From positions 30,566,932 through 30,630,931 of the forward strand of contig NC_134950.1 in assembly GCF_965638725.1 (NCBI RefSeq): 64,000 nt of DNA. Direction: 5' to 3'. Positions within the stretch are counted from its first letter, which is position 1. The number at the start of each line of letters is the position of its first letter. The notes beneath the pieces are model-generated. The model was not told the DNA's origin. It searched no databases and was given only the letters and a program-made list of their open reading frames with translations. The stretch comes from Aptenodytes patagonicus. Taxonomy: Eukaryota; Chordata; Aves; Sphenisciformes; Spheniscidae. The translations under genes and the position numbers were made by a program. Below, in pieces: positions 37,021 through 46,700 of this stretch.

Positions 37021-37804
37021 GGCTCAGGTCTCCTGCCGGGACGGGACGGGACGGGCTGGGACGGGAGAGGCGGCCGCGCCGTCACCGCCGCCCGCTTTGA
37101 AGGCGACGGGCGGCGACGCCCCGATGCTCGGGCGCCGATAAGGAGCCTGCAGCGCTCCGCGCCCGCGCAGCCCGGCCCCGGCCCCCCGGCCCATCCGTGC
37201 CGGTTCTCGCCCTCAGCTCTCCGCCGCCCAGCGTCCCCGCAGCGCAGCGCCGTCGGGGCGGCCCGGGGGCGGCGGCGGCCGGCTGGCGGCTGCGGTGCCG
37301 CCTCGCAAGGGACCGCTCCAACGGAGTAAAGCTGTTACCCCTCCGTCAGCCGCCTCCCCGCAAGTGCCATGAGTTGTGCGGCAAGGAAGGACGGGGAAAT
37401 AAGTGTCTGTTCCTGGGGTTACGTCCCCCCTGCCCCGAAAGTAAAGCAAAGTGAGCATCGCTGCCCGGCCCCCGCTGCCCAGCCCTGCCGCGTCCCGCGG
37501 CGGGCCCCTGTGCTCCCCTCCCGCCTTGGTCCGAGGGGAGTGAAGCCAACTCCCTTTGGAGCTGGCCGTAGAAAGATCCACGCTTTGCAGGCGGGGCCCA
37601 TAAAAGGCAGAAGGGTTTCCCACAACCCGCTCGAAATTTGGGTTGGTTGGTTTGTTTTTAAACCCTGTGTTTCAGGGACTGTCCGGCACGTGCTTTGGCA
37701 CCGTGGCGTTTAACTCGGCGGCCAGCAGTGACACGCGCGGAAAGCTCAGCTTTCCCGTGCTGGAAGCTGGCTGGGGAGAACGGGGGCAGGTGGGGAGCAC
37801 ACGC

Positions 37805-37835
37805 CGGGACGGGGACGGGGACGGGGACGGGGACG
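37805..37835 (+). repeat. GGGGAC hexamer repeat, G-quadruplex-prone
   Basis: Five G-runs spaced by AC dinucleotides. The spacing of GGG/GGGG runs meets the usual intramolecular G4 rule. It lies about 160-190 bp upstream of the RBIS start codon. Confidence 0.8.
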
Positions 37836-37953
37836 TCGCCCCGCCGCGGGGCCGGGGCTGGGGGGGGCGCGGCGCCCCCTGCCGGCACCGCGCGGCCTCG
37901 CCGCCCCGTGGCAGTGCTGGGGGGGGATTGGAGGCTTCGCCGGCGCGCGGGTG

Positions 37954-37961
37954 TGACGTCA
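37954..37961 (+). promoter_or_regulatory. palindromic CRE (ATF/CREB site) in the RBIS promoter
   Basis: A perfect TGACGTCA inside the CpG island, 31 bp upstream of the RBIS ATG. CREB/ATF1 sites in this position are typical of housekeeping CpG promoters. Confidence 0.7.
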
Positions 37962-37992
37962 GCCGGCCGGGCGTCGGCGCGGTGCCGCCGCC

Positions 37993-38112
37993 ATGGGGAA
38001 GAGCCGGTCGCGGGGGGCGAAGGCGGCGAGCGTCTTCCGCATCGCCCGCAGCGGCGCCGTCAAGGCCAAGGCCAAGGGCAAGGCGCGGCCCGTCACCTCC
38101 GGGCTGAAGCAG
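37993..38112 (+). CDS. RBIS: RBIS exon 1 (coding part)
   Basis: 120 nt, 40 residues, phase 0 at the donor (AAGCAG before GTGAGT). Strongly basic and GC-rich. Confidence 0.93.
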
Positions 38113-41100
38113 GTGAGTAGCGCGGGGGGCCGCCGGGCGGGAGGAGGCGTGCCCGGGGAGCGGCGTGGTAGCTTCCCAGCGGAGGGCCTCGGTCCCGCCG
38201 CGTCGCCCGTAGGCCCCACGCGGGACTTCGGGCGGGCGGCCGCGGCCGCTTCCGCGGGGTTGGCTCCGGGCCGGGCAGGTGCGGCCTTTCCTCCTCTTAG
38301 GCCTCTTCTGCGGGGCGGAGGAAGCGCTCGTGCCTGACTGAATAGAGCTGTTTTGTGGACAGTATTCTTCTGGGTACAAAATTGCAAAGTGCGCAATTTC
38401 CACCTGAAAATTTTGTCTTATGTTGATGTCATCATCTTCAGAAAGAGAAGCACGAAAAGTTTATTTGACTAATCTCCTGCAAGCATCCGCCACGTAAGAC
38501 TTGAAGCTGTTCTGCTTGAGGGGGATCTGACAGCAAGCATCTCAGTATGTCCTGGGGAACGTGGTGCTAAAGACATCGGTTGTTCGATGAGCTTACATTT
38601 ACTAGGCAACGCTTGCAGCATCGCTGGTGGTGTAATTCAGGGTACGGTTTCACAAAATGGCTTGATCCAAACCACCAGGCACAGATACTGCAAGGGGAAG
38701 TCCTGCTGCTTTCTGTCATGTTCCCGACTCCGGCCTCCCTTACCAGGCTCCGGGCTCTGTTCCCACAGCTCGCCTGGATGCTGGCTCGGGAACTCATCCC
38801 ATACTAGGTGATTCAACTTGCTAAATCAGCAGCAAAAGCAATTAAAAATGCATTTTTCATTTTTCTCTGCTGGGTTGATGAGTTGAACAAACTTGACTAT
38901 GAATGAGTGCAAAGAGAAACATTTTGGGGGGGAAGAACTAGAAAGGATGGAGCCTTTTGTGATCCAGAAGCTGTTTATTTGTCTCAGCTGTCAAGTAAAA
39001 CCGTGTCTGAGATGCAGTGAACAGATTTAAGAGCACACACTGCCATATGTTTTACTCTTAATTCCTCTTTTCCCCCTTCTGACAGCTTACATGGGCTGGG
39101 ATGCTCTGCAGATCCTTCTGTGAACAGATTTAACACACTAAAGCAATGGAAAAGTAAACAAGCAAAAATAATATTCTGCTGTTTTCATGTCTGGAGAGCA
39201 CCACAGCCCAGAGGGGGGAGAGAGTGGGTTGTGTGGCTGGGAGCGATGCAGGGGAAGAGGGATGGGGGTGATCTTAGCAAGAGTTTTCCTCTTGGTAGCA
39301 GCAAGTCATTATATGGTATCTTCCTCTCAAACCCTGCCTCCAGCCTGAGCTGTGTGATCTGTCGAGAGTTCAGCTGGTCCCTCTAGAAGGGCATCTAATA
39401 ATAAAAGCAGAAAGTTAGTGGCTTATTGTTCCCATTAGATTTAGTTGCAGTCTGCTGGGAAACGCTCTAAAAAAGGCCCTTTCAGATTTTCTCCTGGAAG
39501 CTAAAGCCACTTGACAAGTTAATCTGGTAGACAGACAGGAACGTAACAAACTCTGGAAATAAACAAGGAGCCCCAAAACAATTTCATATTGCTGGCATCA
39601 CATCTCCACTTAGTCTAGAGGGTTCTGTATAATAAAGGGAGAAACAGGTTTAAAAACATATTCAAGAAAAGTCAGTAGCTTATTAGGAGTAAAATTTTAT
39701 TCTGTGTGTTTGAAGCTGATTCTTTAATTCATTAAGCCTTTGGGGATTTACTTATCATTAAGCAGTGTAGGAAAATGCTCAGAAAAAATTGTTAAAATAG
39801 ATTTATTCTTTAATAGGTAAAAGCCCATTATAACTATTTAAACAACTTTTGATATAGATACACATGCTAGCTACAGAGCCTCTTTCTACGGAGGAATCCT
39901 GCCAGAGTAGCTGAGGATATCAGGTGTTAAAACTGACTGGATCCTTTTAGCACCCCTGTGAAGCTGGAAAACGGTAACAAGCCCCGACGGGAAACCTAAA
40001 CTCTTTGTAAATTGCATTGCCCACAGTTCCATCCACTCTGATTTGAGCTAGGAGCCGAGTCCATGTTTCTTGAGCCACCATCCAGGTTGTTATGAATTAA
40101 ACTGCTAATCTGAATAGGCTTCTTTTATCAGCCTCTTGCCACTGCTTTCTTACTACTGGTTCTCTTAGTCACTCACTTAGAATAAATGGAATTATTGTTA
40201 ATGTACACACGCTCTGAAATTATGGAAGCTTTGAAAGCAAAGTGAATACGTTTAACAGTTCACGGTTTGCTTCTGCCTATGTAAATTGCTGAGAGGCGAA
40301 TTACAGGGGTAGCCCTTGGAACAGCAGTAGGTATCCTGAAATTTGGGGTTGCCTGAAGAAGTATGAGTGTCTTTCTGGAATGTTTGCAATGTAATAGGCC
40401 ATTATCTGGCTACAATCCTGTTCCAGACTTGGTGCTTCAGAAAGCACCAAGTGCTAGGGCTGAGATCAGCTGAATTTTAGTTTGCTGCAGTGGTGAAAGT
40501 GTTGATGGCCCCATGCATCCACCCTGCTCCTCTATGACAGATTATTGTCCCCAGAGCACAGCACGCGTCCGTATCTTAGCTCTTCACCTTCAAAAGCAAG
40601 CATCTTTGCTGAAATAACTTACGAAGGCAGACTTGGGCTAGTAAGTGAGACTGAGGTGTCCAGGGACCAGACACACATCCTGGTCTGCTACAGCCACAGA
40701 AGTTTCTTTAAATACCCTAGCAAAAGCCAATAGACATTGTCGGCCAGACCTACAGTATGAACAAGCAGAAATGCAAGGTGTGATGCTCAAAGGCAAACTA
40801 CTGGAAGAAACTGAAAATGATAAGATCATTTACAAAAGAAGGAAGGAGCCCTTCCTGGAATTCCACTCCAGCTAAGAGGAGCTGAGGGTGGCATAGCAGG
40901 GCCTGTCCACAGCCTGGCCTTTGTTTTCTCTGTGTTCTGCTTCTGGATCACTATGGGATCCCTTTTCAATAGAACAAGTTTAACTGCTTTCATAATTTTC
41001 AATTTATTACAACATTAGTAGTACATGACTAGATGATATAACTAACAGATAAACTCAAGTTTAAAAACATACCTACTAAAAAACAATTTTGGAAGACATG

Positions 41101-42972
41101 CATGTAACACTGGCTGTATAATAGTTGTACAAAAACGGTGCAATTTTACGTGCCAATGGCATTTCAGTTAAAAATACCAATGTATTTTTTTTCCCTCCCA
41201 GATAAACATTAGAAATGCTGAGAAAGTTAGCACAATAAATAAAGCATTTGCTGAAGTTCAGAAAGAAGTACAGCAGCTATCAAAAGGCACTGCAGCAGAA
41301 CCTCAGAAGAGTCATCAGGTAATTTCCCTTTGTAAAAATCTAAGGAGGTAAATGAAAGGCAAGTGCGTGTTAAGAACATTATATTCTGGCTCTAAGACTG
41401 CAAGCAACTAATGCAGTTGCTTTAAAGCTATAAACCCAGCTTTATTGATTTCAGTTGTGTGGTAATGTTGAAATCTGGTTAGCATATTCAAGTGCTATAT
41501 AACTACTAAAGTCAAGAGAGATGAGGGTGGGCAGCCAAGCTGGAGCATGCTTCCAAAATATATTTTTAAATTATGTTCTGGTTTTTAATTGATTTTTTTT
41601 AGAGTTAATTCCAGCTCCAGCCCCTTGATTTGAGGCTTACGCCTCAACATGAATAGACATAGAAAGTAAGGATGAACCTTGCTGTTCCCTACCTGAAGCA
41701 CCTGATAGTGCTTTAAACCAAACAGCTCTGCCTCTGTTCTTGATTCCTAAGCCTTCATATTCCTTCATCAGAAGTACCAACGCCTGAAACAGCAATTTCT
41801 GTACTAGAGCTCTTGCCTGTAGCACTTAAGGTCCAAGACAGTGTTTCGCTCATCTTCCTTTGTCTACTCTATTAAATAAACAGGGCTACATGCAGTCTTG
41901 AGCAAGAAATAATTCACAGAATTTAATTGCAGACAAGCTCCTCTGTATAAACTCTTTATGCTGACTCTTCCTGATGTACTAGGCATGGTTTGGCGGAGAG
42001 AGAAAGCAGTGGATCAGCACGAAGTACAGATGAATCCATCCTGGCTGCTGGAGGAAGTAGAGGGAGTTGGGAGAAGTGGACATGAGTTGAGTTTTATTTA
42101 CTGTGCCTGGGGTGATCAAGTTTCTGTATGGCTGGGAGCGACAGAACGAGTGTCAAATACCTTAAGGAGAGGCTGAGGGGAAAAGTGAAACATAGGTGAC
42201 AGTGCCGCCAGCGCAGGATGAGGCCGAGCAAGGGTTTCAAGGCAATTGGTGCCAGTGGCCCTGTCCCTGCTGGTTTGCTATTGTACGCAGCCAGGAATTT
42301 GGACTATCCCACTGCTCACATGGTGGTAGGGCTGTACATGATGTAATGTTGAATTTGATCACTCAGGCTGTAATAGTATTTTCTCCAAAGCTGCAAAATT
42401 ATGTTGTTGAGAGCATTTCCTGAACTAAAAGCTGAGCCTGTTTCCATTTGGCCATGTACGTTTTGTCATGATGCTTTGTCTTTTTCCTGCAGCATAAAGT
42501 ATTGGCTGCTTATCTGTCAAGTTTAATGAATCCTATAATTCCCCCAAATTAGAATCATAGAATAGTTTGGGTTGGAAGGGACCTCTAAAGGTCATCTAGT
42601 CCAACCACCCTGCCATGGGCAGGGACATCTTCAACTAGATCAGGTTGCTCAGAGCCCCGTCCAACCTGACCTTGAATGCTTCCAGGGATGGGGCATCCAC
42701 CACCTCTCTGAGAAACCTGTTCCAGTGTTTCACCCCCCTCAGCGTAAAAAATTTCTTCCTTATATCTAGGAAGCCTAAATTAGCCTAAATTAAATACATA
42801 AAGACAAACTAATCTTCTAGACAACAGGTATTTATTAGGTTTTTTTCAAGCAGAGTAAAAAGATACTGGTTTCTACTTTAAACTGTAACTCATTTTTTTT
42901 CAGGTTTCCACATATCTGGAAGAGGAACCAGCAAATGTGGATGCTGCCGCAAGCCTATTATCTCAGTTGTAA
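37993..42972 (+). CDS. RBIS: ribosomal biogenesis factor RBIS (C8orf59), complete three-exon gene
   Basis: A small basic nucleolar protein of large ribosomal subunit biogenesis in mammals. Exons are 37993-38112, 41202-41318 and 42904-42972; the spliced 306 nt gives 101 residues (human about 100). The N-terminal half is Lys/Arg-rich (MGKSRSRGAKAASVF, KAKAKGKARPVTSGLK), fitting an RNA-binding nucleolar tail. The middle exon (INIRNAEKVSTINKAF, then VQKEVQQLSKG) is predicted helical, and the end reads EEEPANVDAASSLL-like text before the stop. KARPVT and NVDAA correspond to conserved blocks I recall from the human protein. The ATG has a near-ideal context (GCCGCCATGG). Splice sites are GTGAGT/CCCAG and GTAATT/TTTCAG. 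It is divergent from CA13 and tail-to-tail with E2F5. Confidence 0.92.
38113..41201 (+). other. RBIS intron 1
   Basis: 3.1 kb. The first 200 bp belong to the CpG island; the rest is mixed with no recognisable gene, repeat or snoRNA box pair. Confidence 0.65.
41202..41318 (+). CDS. RBIS: RBIS exon 2
   Basis: 117 nt, 39 residues, beginning INIRNAEKVSTINKAFAEVQ. The acceptor TTTTTTTTCCCTCCCAG is strong. Phase 0/0. Confidence 0.93.
41319..42903 (+). other. RBIS intron 2
   Basis: 1.6 kb. Apart from the CR1 copy near its 3' end there is no recognisable content. Confidence 0.7.
42552..42770 (-). repeat. CR1 LINE 3' fragment (RBIS intron 2)
   Basis: Opens with AGAATCATAGAATAGTTTGG, then GGTTGGAAGGGACCTCTAAA and TCATCTAGTCCAACC, continuing through AGAGCCCCGTCCAACCTGAC and GGGATGGGGCATCCACCACC. 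This is a well preserved avian CR1 3' end on the minus strand, about 220 bp, 5' truncated. It ends about 130 bp before RBIS exon 3. Confidence 0.93.
42904..42972 (+). CDS. RBIS: RBIS exon 3 (terminal)
   Basis: 69 nt after a T-rich acceptor. It encodes VSTYLEEEPANVDAAASLLS, then QL and TAA. Confidence 0.9.
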   Translation, partial: VSTYLEEEPANVDAAASLLSQL

Positions 42973-43002
42973 TGCATAATGGACAATGAAAGGATTGCAA
43001 GA

Positions 43003-43008
43003 AATAAA
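43003..43008 (+). terminator. RBIS: RBIS polyadenylation signal
   Basis: AATAAA 30 nt after the stop codon, followed by a GT/T-rich stretch (GGCTTTGTTTGT) suited to CstF binding. The 3' UTR would be only about 50-60 nt. Confidence 0.8.
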
Positions 43009-43041
43009 GATCAAAAATACCGATGGCTTTGTTTGTACAAT

Positions 43042-43047
43042 TTTATT
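43042..43047 (-). terminator. E2F5: E2F5 polyadenylation signal
   Basis: TTTATT on the + strand, AATAAA on the minus strand, about 610 nt downstream of the E2F5 stop codon. It faces the RBIS signal, so the predicted cleavage sites of the two genes nearly coincide. Confidence 0.7.
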
Positions 43048-43654
43048 AAAAAAATCTTGTTAATATACAAGCATTGGCACACTTTAATACAAACTACAAA
43101 CAGACCTTTCCTATCATCTAGGAAAGTGGAATGTCAGAAGTCAGTGTGAGAAACTTAAAGTGCTAAAACAGAAGGCACTTCACAAAATTGGTTCACTGAA
43201 ACAATTTAGCATAACTCAAGTTGATATCCTTCACTTTTCAGCTTGGCAGTGAAAGCTTCAAAATTGATTGAAAGGTTAAAAAAAAAATATAGAAAGCTTC
43301 TTGGCAGTAAAGCTTCAAAGAAAATGCTGTTAACTGTGAGCAAGAAGCCTAATCATTTTTTAAAAAATGATCAAAAGGCTATAAAGCATTTTCACTTTTC
43401 TTACTAAAGAAAACTCCAAATAATTGGATTACACAGAGGACACTCGTGAAAAAACGTGCCAGAATTTTTGATAAAAAGCCCTTTTTTCTGGTTTTTGAAT
43501 TTGTTTTGTGAAGTAGTTAAAGGAAGCAAAAGGAAATATACTCCCAGAGTCAGTGAACTAAGAAGTTATACATTCATTATTCAAATACTTAGGTTATGAA
43601 GAAGTCTAGAATGTTATAGTTAGAGGTAGATAAGTAGTCTGGTTGACACAATAT

Positions 43655-43764
43655 CTAATAATTTAGTATCTGCACATCAAAGAGATCACAGACTCCTTCA
43701 TTATCATCCAGGTTAAAGTTGTAGTCATCTCCGGGAGTAGGAGAGAGTCGTAAGAGAGGAAAAA
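43655..43764 (-). CDS. E2F5: E2F5 exon 9 (terminal)
   Basis: 110 nt encoding [20 protein letters not shown], then [10 protein letters not shown] and QILNY, then TAG. This is the retinoblastoma-family (p130/p107) binding segment within the transactivation tail. Confidence 0.95.
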
Positions 43765-46700
43765 CTGTAAAGCAGGAATAGTTTAGTTTAAATTAAAACA
43801 CTTTTGGAATATCAGCCCTATCTCATAATTCAGTACGTTTGTCATCACCAGTATCAGGGTTAGTCTTAATAATTAAAATAGTCTTGATAATCTGACAAGC
43901 ATGCTCGGGTACATACTGTGAATACCTGTATCGCCTTCAAACTAAGGCAGTAAGTGACATGTCTACATTTTTTGCTTAGTATTTTAAGTGAATTTGCTGG
44001 AATGGAGTGATGGCTGTGGAATATGGACTTAATTTCTCCTTCTGCAGCCAAGAAGCTCCTGAGCAGCTTTTGAAACTTTCATCAGAAAGCCATCATTTAT
44101 ATTTATATTCCTTTGCCTTGTTACAGTATTGCATGTATCAGCCTTCAAATATTATCATTTTAAGTAAGGAAGTTACCATTATCCCTATTTCACAGATGAA
44201 AAATGGAGGCTAGCAGTTTCTCTGTGCACTGCATTTCAAGCATGGACTTGAAGCCATCTTTGGGGAAGGAATGCAAGAAGAGAACCCTCAGCCCTCATGC
44301 TGCACCTCAGGAACACTAACCTAGTGCAGATGAGCTGGGCATGCTGTACCTGCTCTAAAAGCGGAGACTACTTCCATTTTAGCCACGTACTGGCACATTC
44401 ACATAATCCCATCTTGCCCCTCAGATCTTACAATTACATGGTTCTTCCTGCATAAGCCCTGAGGTTGTCTGCTTGAAGGGCAGATATTAGCAGAGACTGC
44501 TCACAGCAGCGTATTTACAGAGCAAGAGGAACAATGCCAGCTGAGTTCACCTCTTTGCCTGGCACCTTAGCGAGATAGAGCAGAGAGGCAGGGAGCATGT
44601 GAACTTAGAGCTGTGGTTCAGTTGGGCACTCGTATGGCCACCAAGGTGCAAGAGCAGAAACAGGTGACATTTGTCTGTTCTGTTAGTGTACCACAGCTGG
44701 CCATGTATCAGTCTGCGTGCAGGCACGTAAATACGTTCTGAAACGTTTACTCAAAGCTCCTGCAGGAAGCCTAAAGCAGAACAGAATTAAACCAGATTTT
44801 TTTTTTTTTTTTTTAAAGGCAGCACTCTAGTCATCAGCCTGTTCTTTCTTTCTTCCTGAATTAAGGACTGGTGGGTTACTCATGCATGTAAGTGCTTGCT
44901 GGATTAAGGCTTTCATATTTTGATTGTTAAATAAAACTGTTGCAGGGAATGGAAAGGGGAGCAAAGACAAGAACGACAAAGATAGAGGAGGCAGTACAGG
45001 GAAAAGAAGTAGTTCCATATTGACTCTTGGCATCAGGTTTAACAGACACCTACCAAGAGTGCAGTTCACACAAAACCCATGCTGCTACCTGTGATTATTA
45101 GAAAAGTAAGGACAGTAAATACTTACCATCAGAAGACATGAGTTCATCAATAATATCCCCACTGATATTTCCTGTGAAAGACAGGAGTATGTGTTTATGG
45201 AAGTCAACACATGTTCTCTGCATTAGAACACTGAACTGCAAAGTACAGTATGGCTCATGTGTAGTGTAGGAGCTGTGGAGATAGCATGCCATGTATATGT
45301 AAGATACATTCATCTTTGTACCCCTCAGTTTTTCCCCAATACATTTCTCCCACTGATCCCTTATAACCCTAGAGCCATGTACAATATGAAGCTTATTTGG
45401 TAGCAGAGAAAGGTATTTTGCTCAAAATGAGTTTGCTACTCAGAGCTGGCTCAGTGACTTCATTAGGAGATGAACAAAGGCCTGTCATTTCCTCTGTTGG
45501 GGAAGTGCTCATCTTTCCCTCTGTGTAACTCATCGGTAGCTTGGTCACAAAGAAGGGCTCAGGAAACTAATAAAAACATTTAAACAGTAACTGCTTCTTC
45601 CTACCTGCGGGTTCCTCCATCTTTGCTATGTCGAATGAGTTTGGCTTGAGAATACAGTTGACATCCAGGGGCAGCAAGCCCTGGTAGTCATTTGAGCTAG
45701 CTGTAGCTTGGGCGACATCTCCTGAAAGGCTGGGGTACAACACCGACTCTGGAAGGCTGGAGTAAGTCGCTGCTGGGGTTGTACTGTTCTGCTGCACACT
45801 GCCATCTACAAAGACAAAAAGGCATGTTACAAAGTCTGTTACAGTAAAAAGGAACACAGAACACCTGCACCCGGCTTTGTCTTTTGAGGAGAACATGGCC
45901 AATGTTTGGGATGAGGTGAGAGGAGTCTCCCCCTTCCAAAGTCACAGGCACAATTTAATCAGGACCCCTCAGAAATGCAGTCTGTAACACTGACAGCATT
46001 TTCTTAAGTCTTTTCATATTACCCTACTATTATTACAAAAAAAATACCTGATATTCAGGCAGTCTCTCACTGTGGCTATGTGGAAGAAGGTAAGTGACCT
46101 TGTGGCACAAAAGCTGGAACTGGTGCCTGTATTATCTGTCTCATTAAAAGGTACATGTTCAAATGATATACTCCATCAGAGGTTGGCAATTTCGTTCCAT
46201 ACTGCATTCTGGAGAAGCACCTCAGAATAATTAACAGGATCACATCCAAAACCTGTTCGGTATAAGACGATAAGCTACAAGGGGAGAATCTGTTTCACCA
46301 GACAGAAGACAGAAGAGGAAGAGGCTTCTCTGTAACCTCCTGAGAGCTGTTAGTAAGCCCTTAACAAACATAGCTGCTATGCTATACAAATTCTTCATCT
46401 TTCCTTTATCTACCACTGTTTCTAAGAGTTTCTTCCTTCCCTCCAGTCCCTTTCCTCCCCCACCCATCTGAGGGAGGAAAAACCCTGGACCCACCTGATG
46501 GCGTGTCCGCAGCTGATGTTTGCGGTAACTCTCGTCCTTGGTTAGGACCTTGTTCTGGTGGATTTTGAGGAGCTGTAGCAGGTTTAAGGGGAGTTGCTGG
46601 AGCTGCCGGTTGAGATGGGGGCTGTGCAAGGTCATCGGGCGGAGGAACTGGAAACACCATGGGCTTGGAGGAGCTTGACTCTTTATTTATAAGCAGCACA

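Larger units (their letters stand above)
36835..38330. promoter_or_regulatory. CpG island, shared divergent promoter region of CA13 (-) and RBIS (+)
   Basis: Very GC- and CpG-rich DNA spanning the first coding exons of both genes, whose start codons face apart 972 bp from each other. No TATA box is evident for either. The same head-to-head arrangement exists in mammals. It contains an E-box CACGTG (37686-37691), the G-rich hexamer repeat and a CRE. Confidence 0.85.

Noticed and set aside
36405-37085. A 226-codon minus-strand frame and several long frames on both strands across 36.4-38.4 kb.
   Set aside because: These are shadows of the stop-poor CpG island; the real coding pieces are the short first exons of CA13 and RBIS.
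38421-38435. TTGATGTCATCATC in RBIS intron 1, considered as a second CRE or a C-box of a snoRNA.
   Set aside because: It is one base off the CRE palindrome, and no D box or terminal stem is found at a suitable distance.
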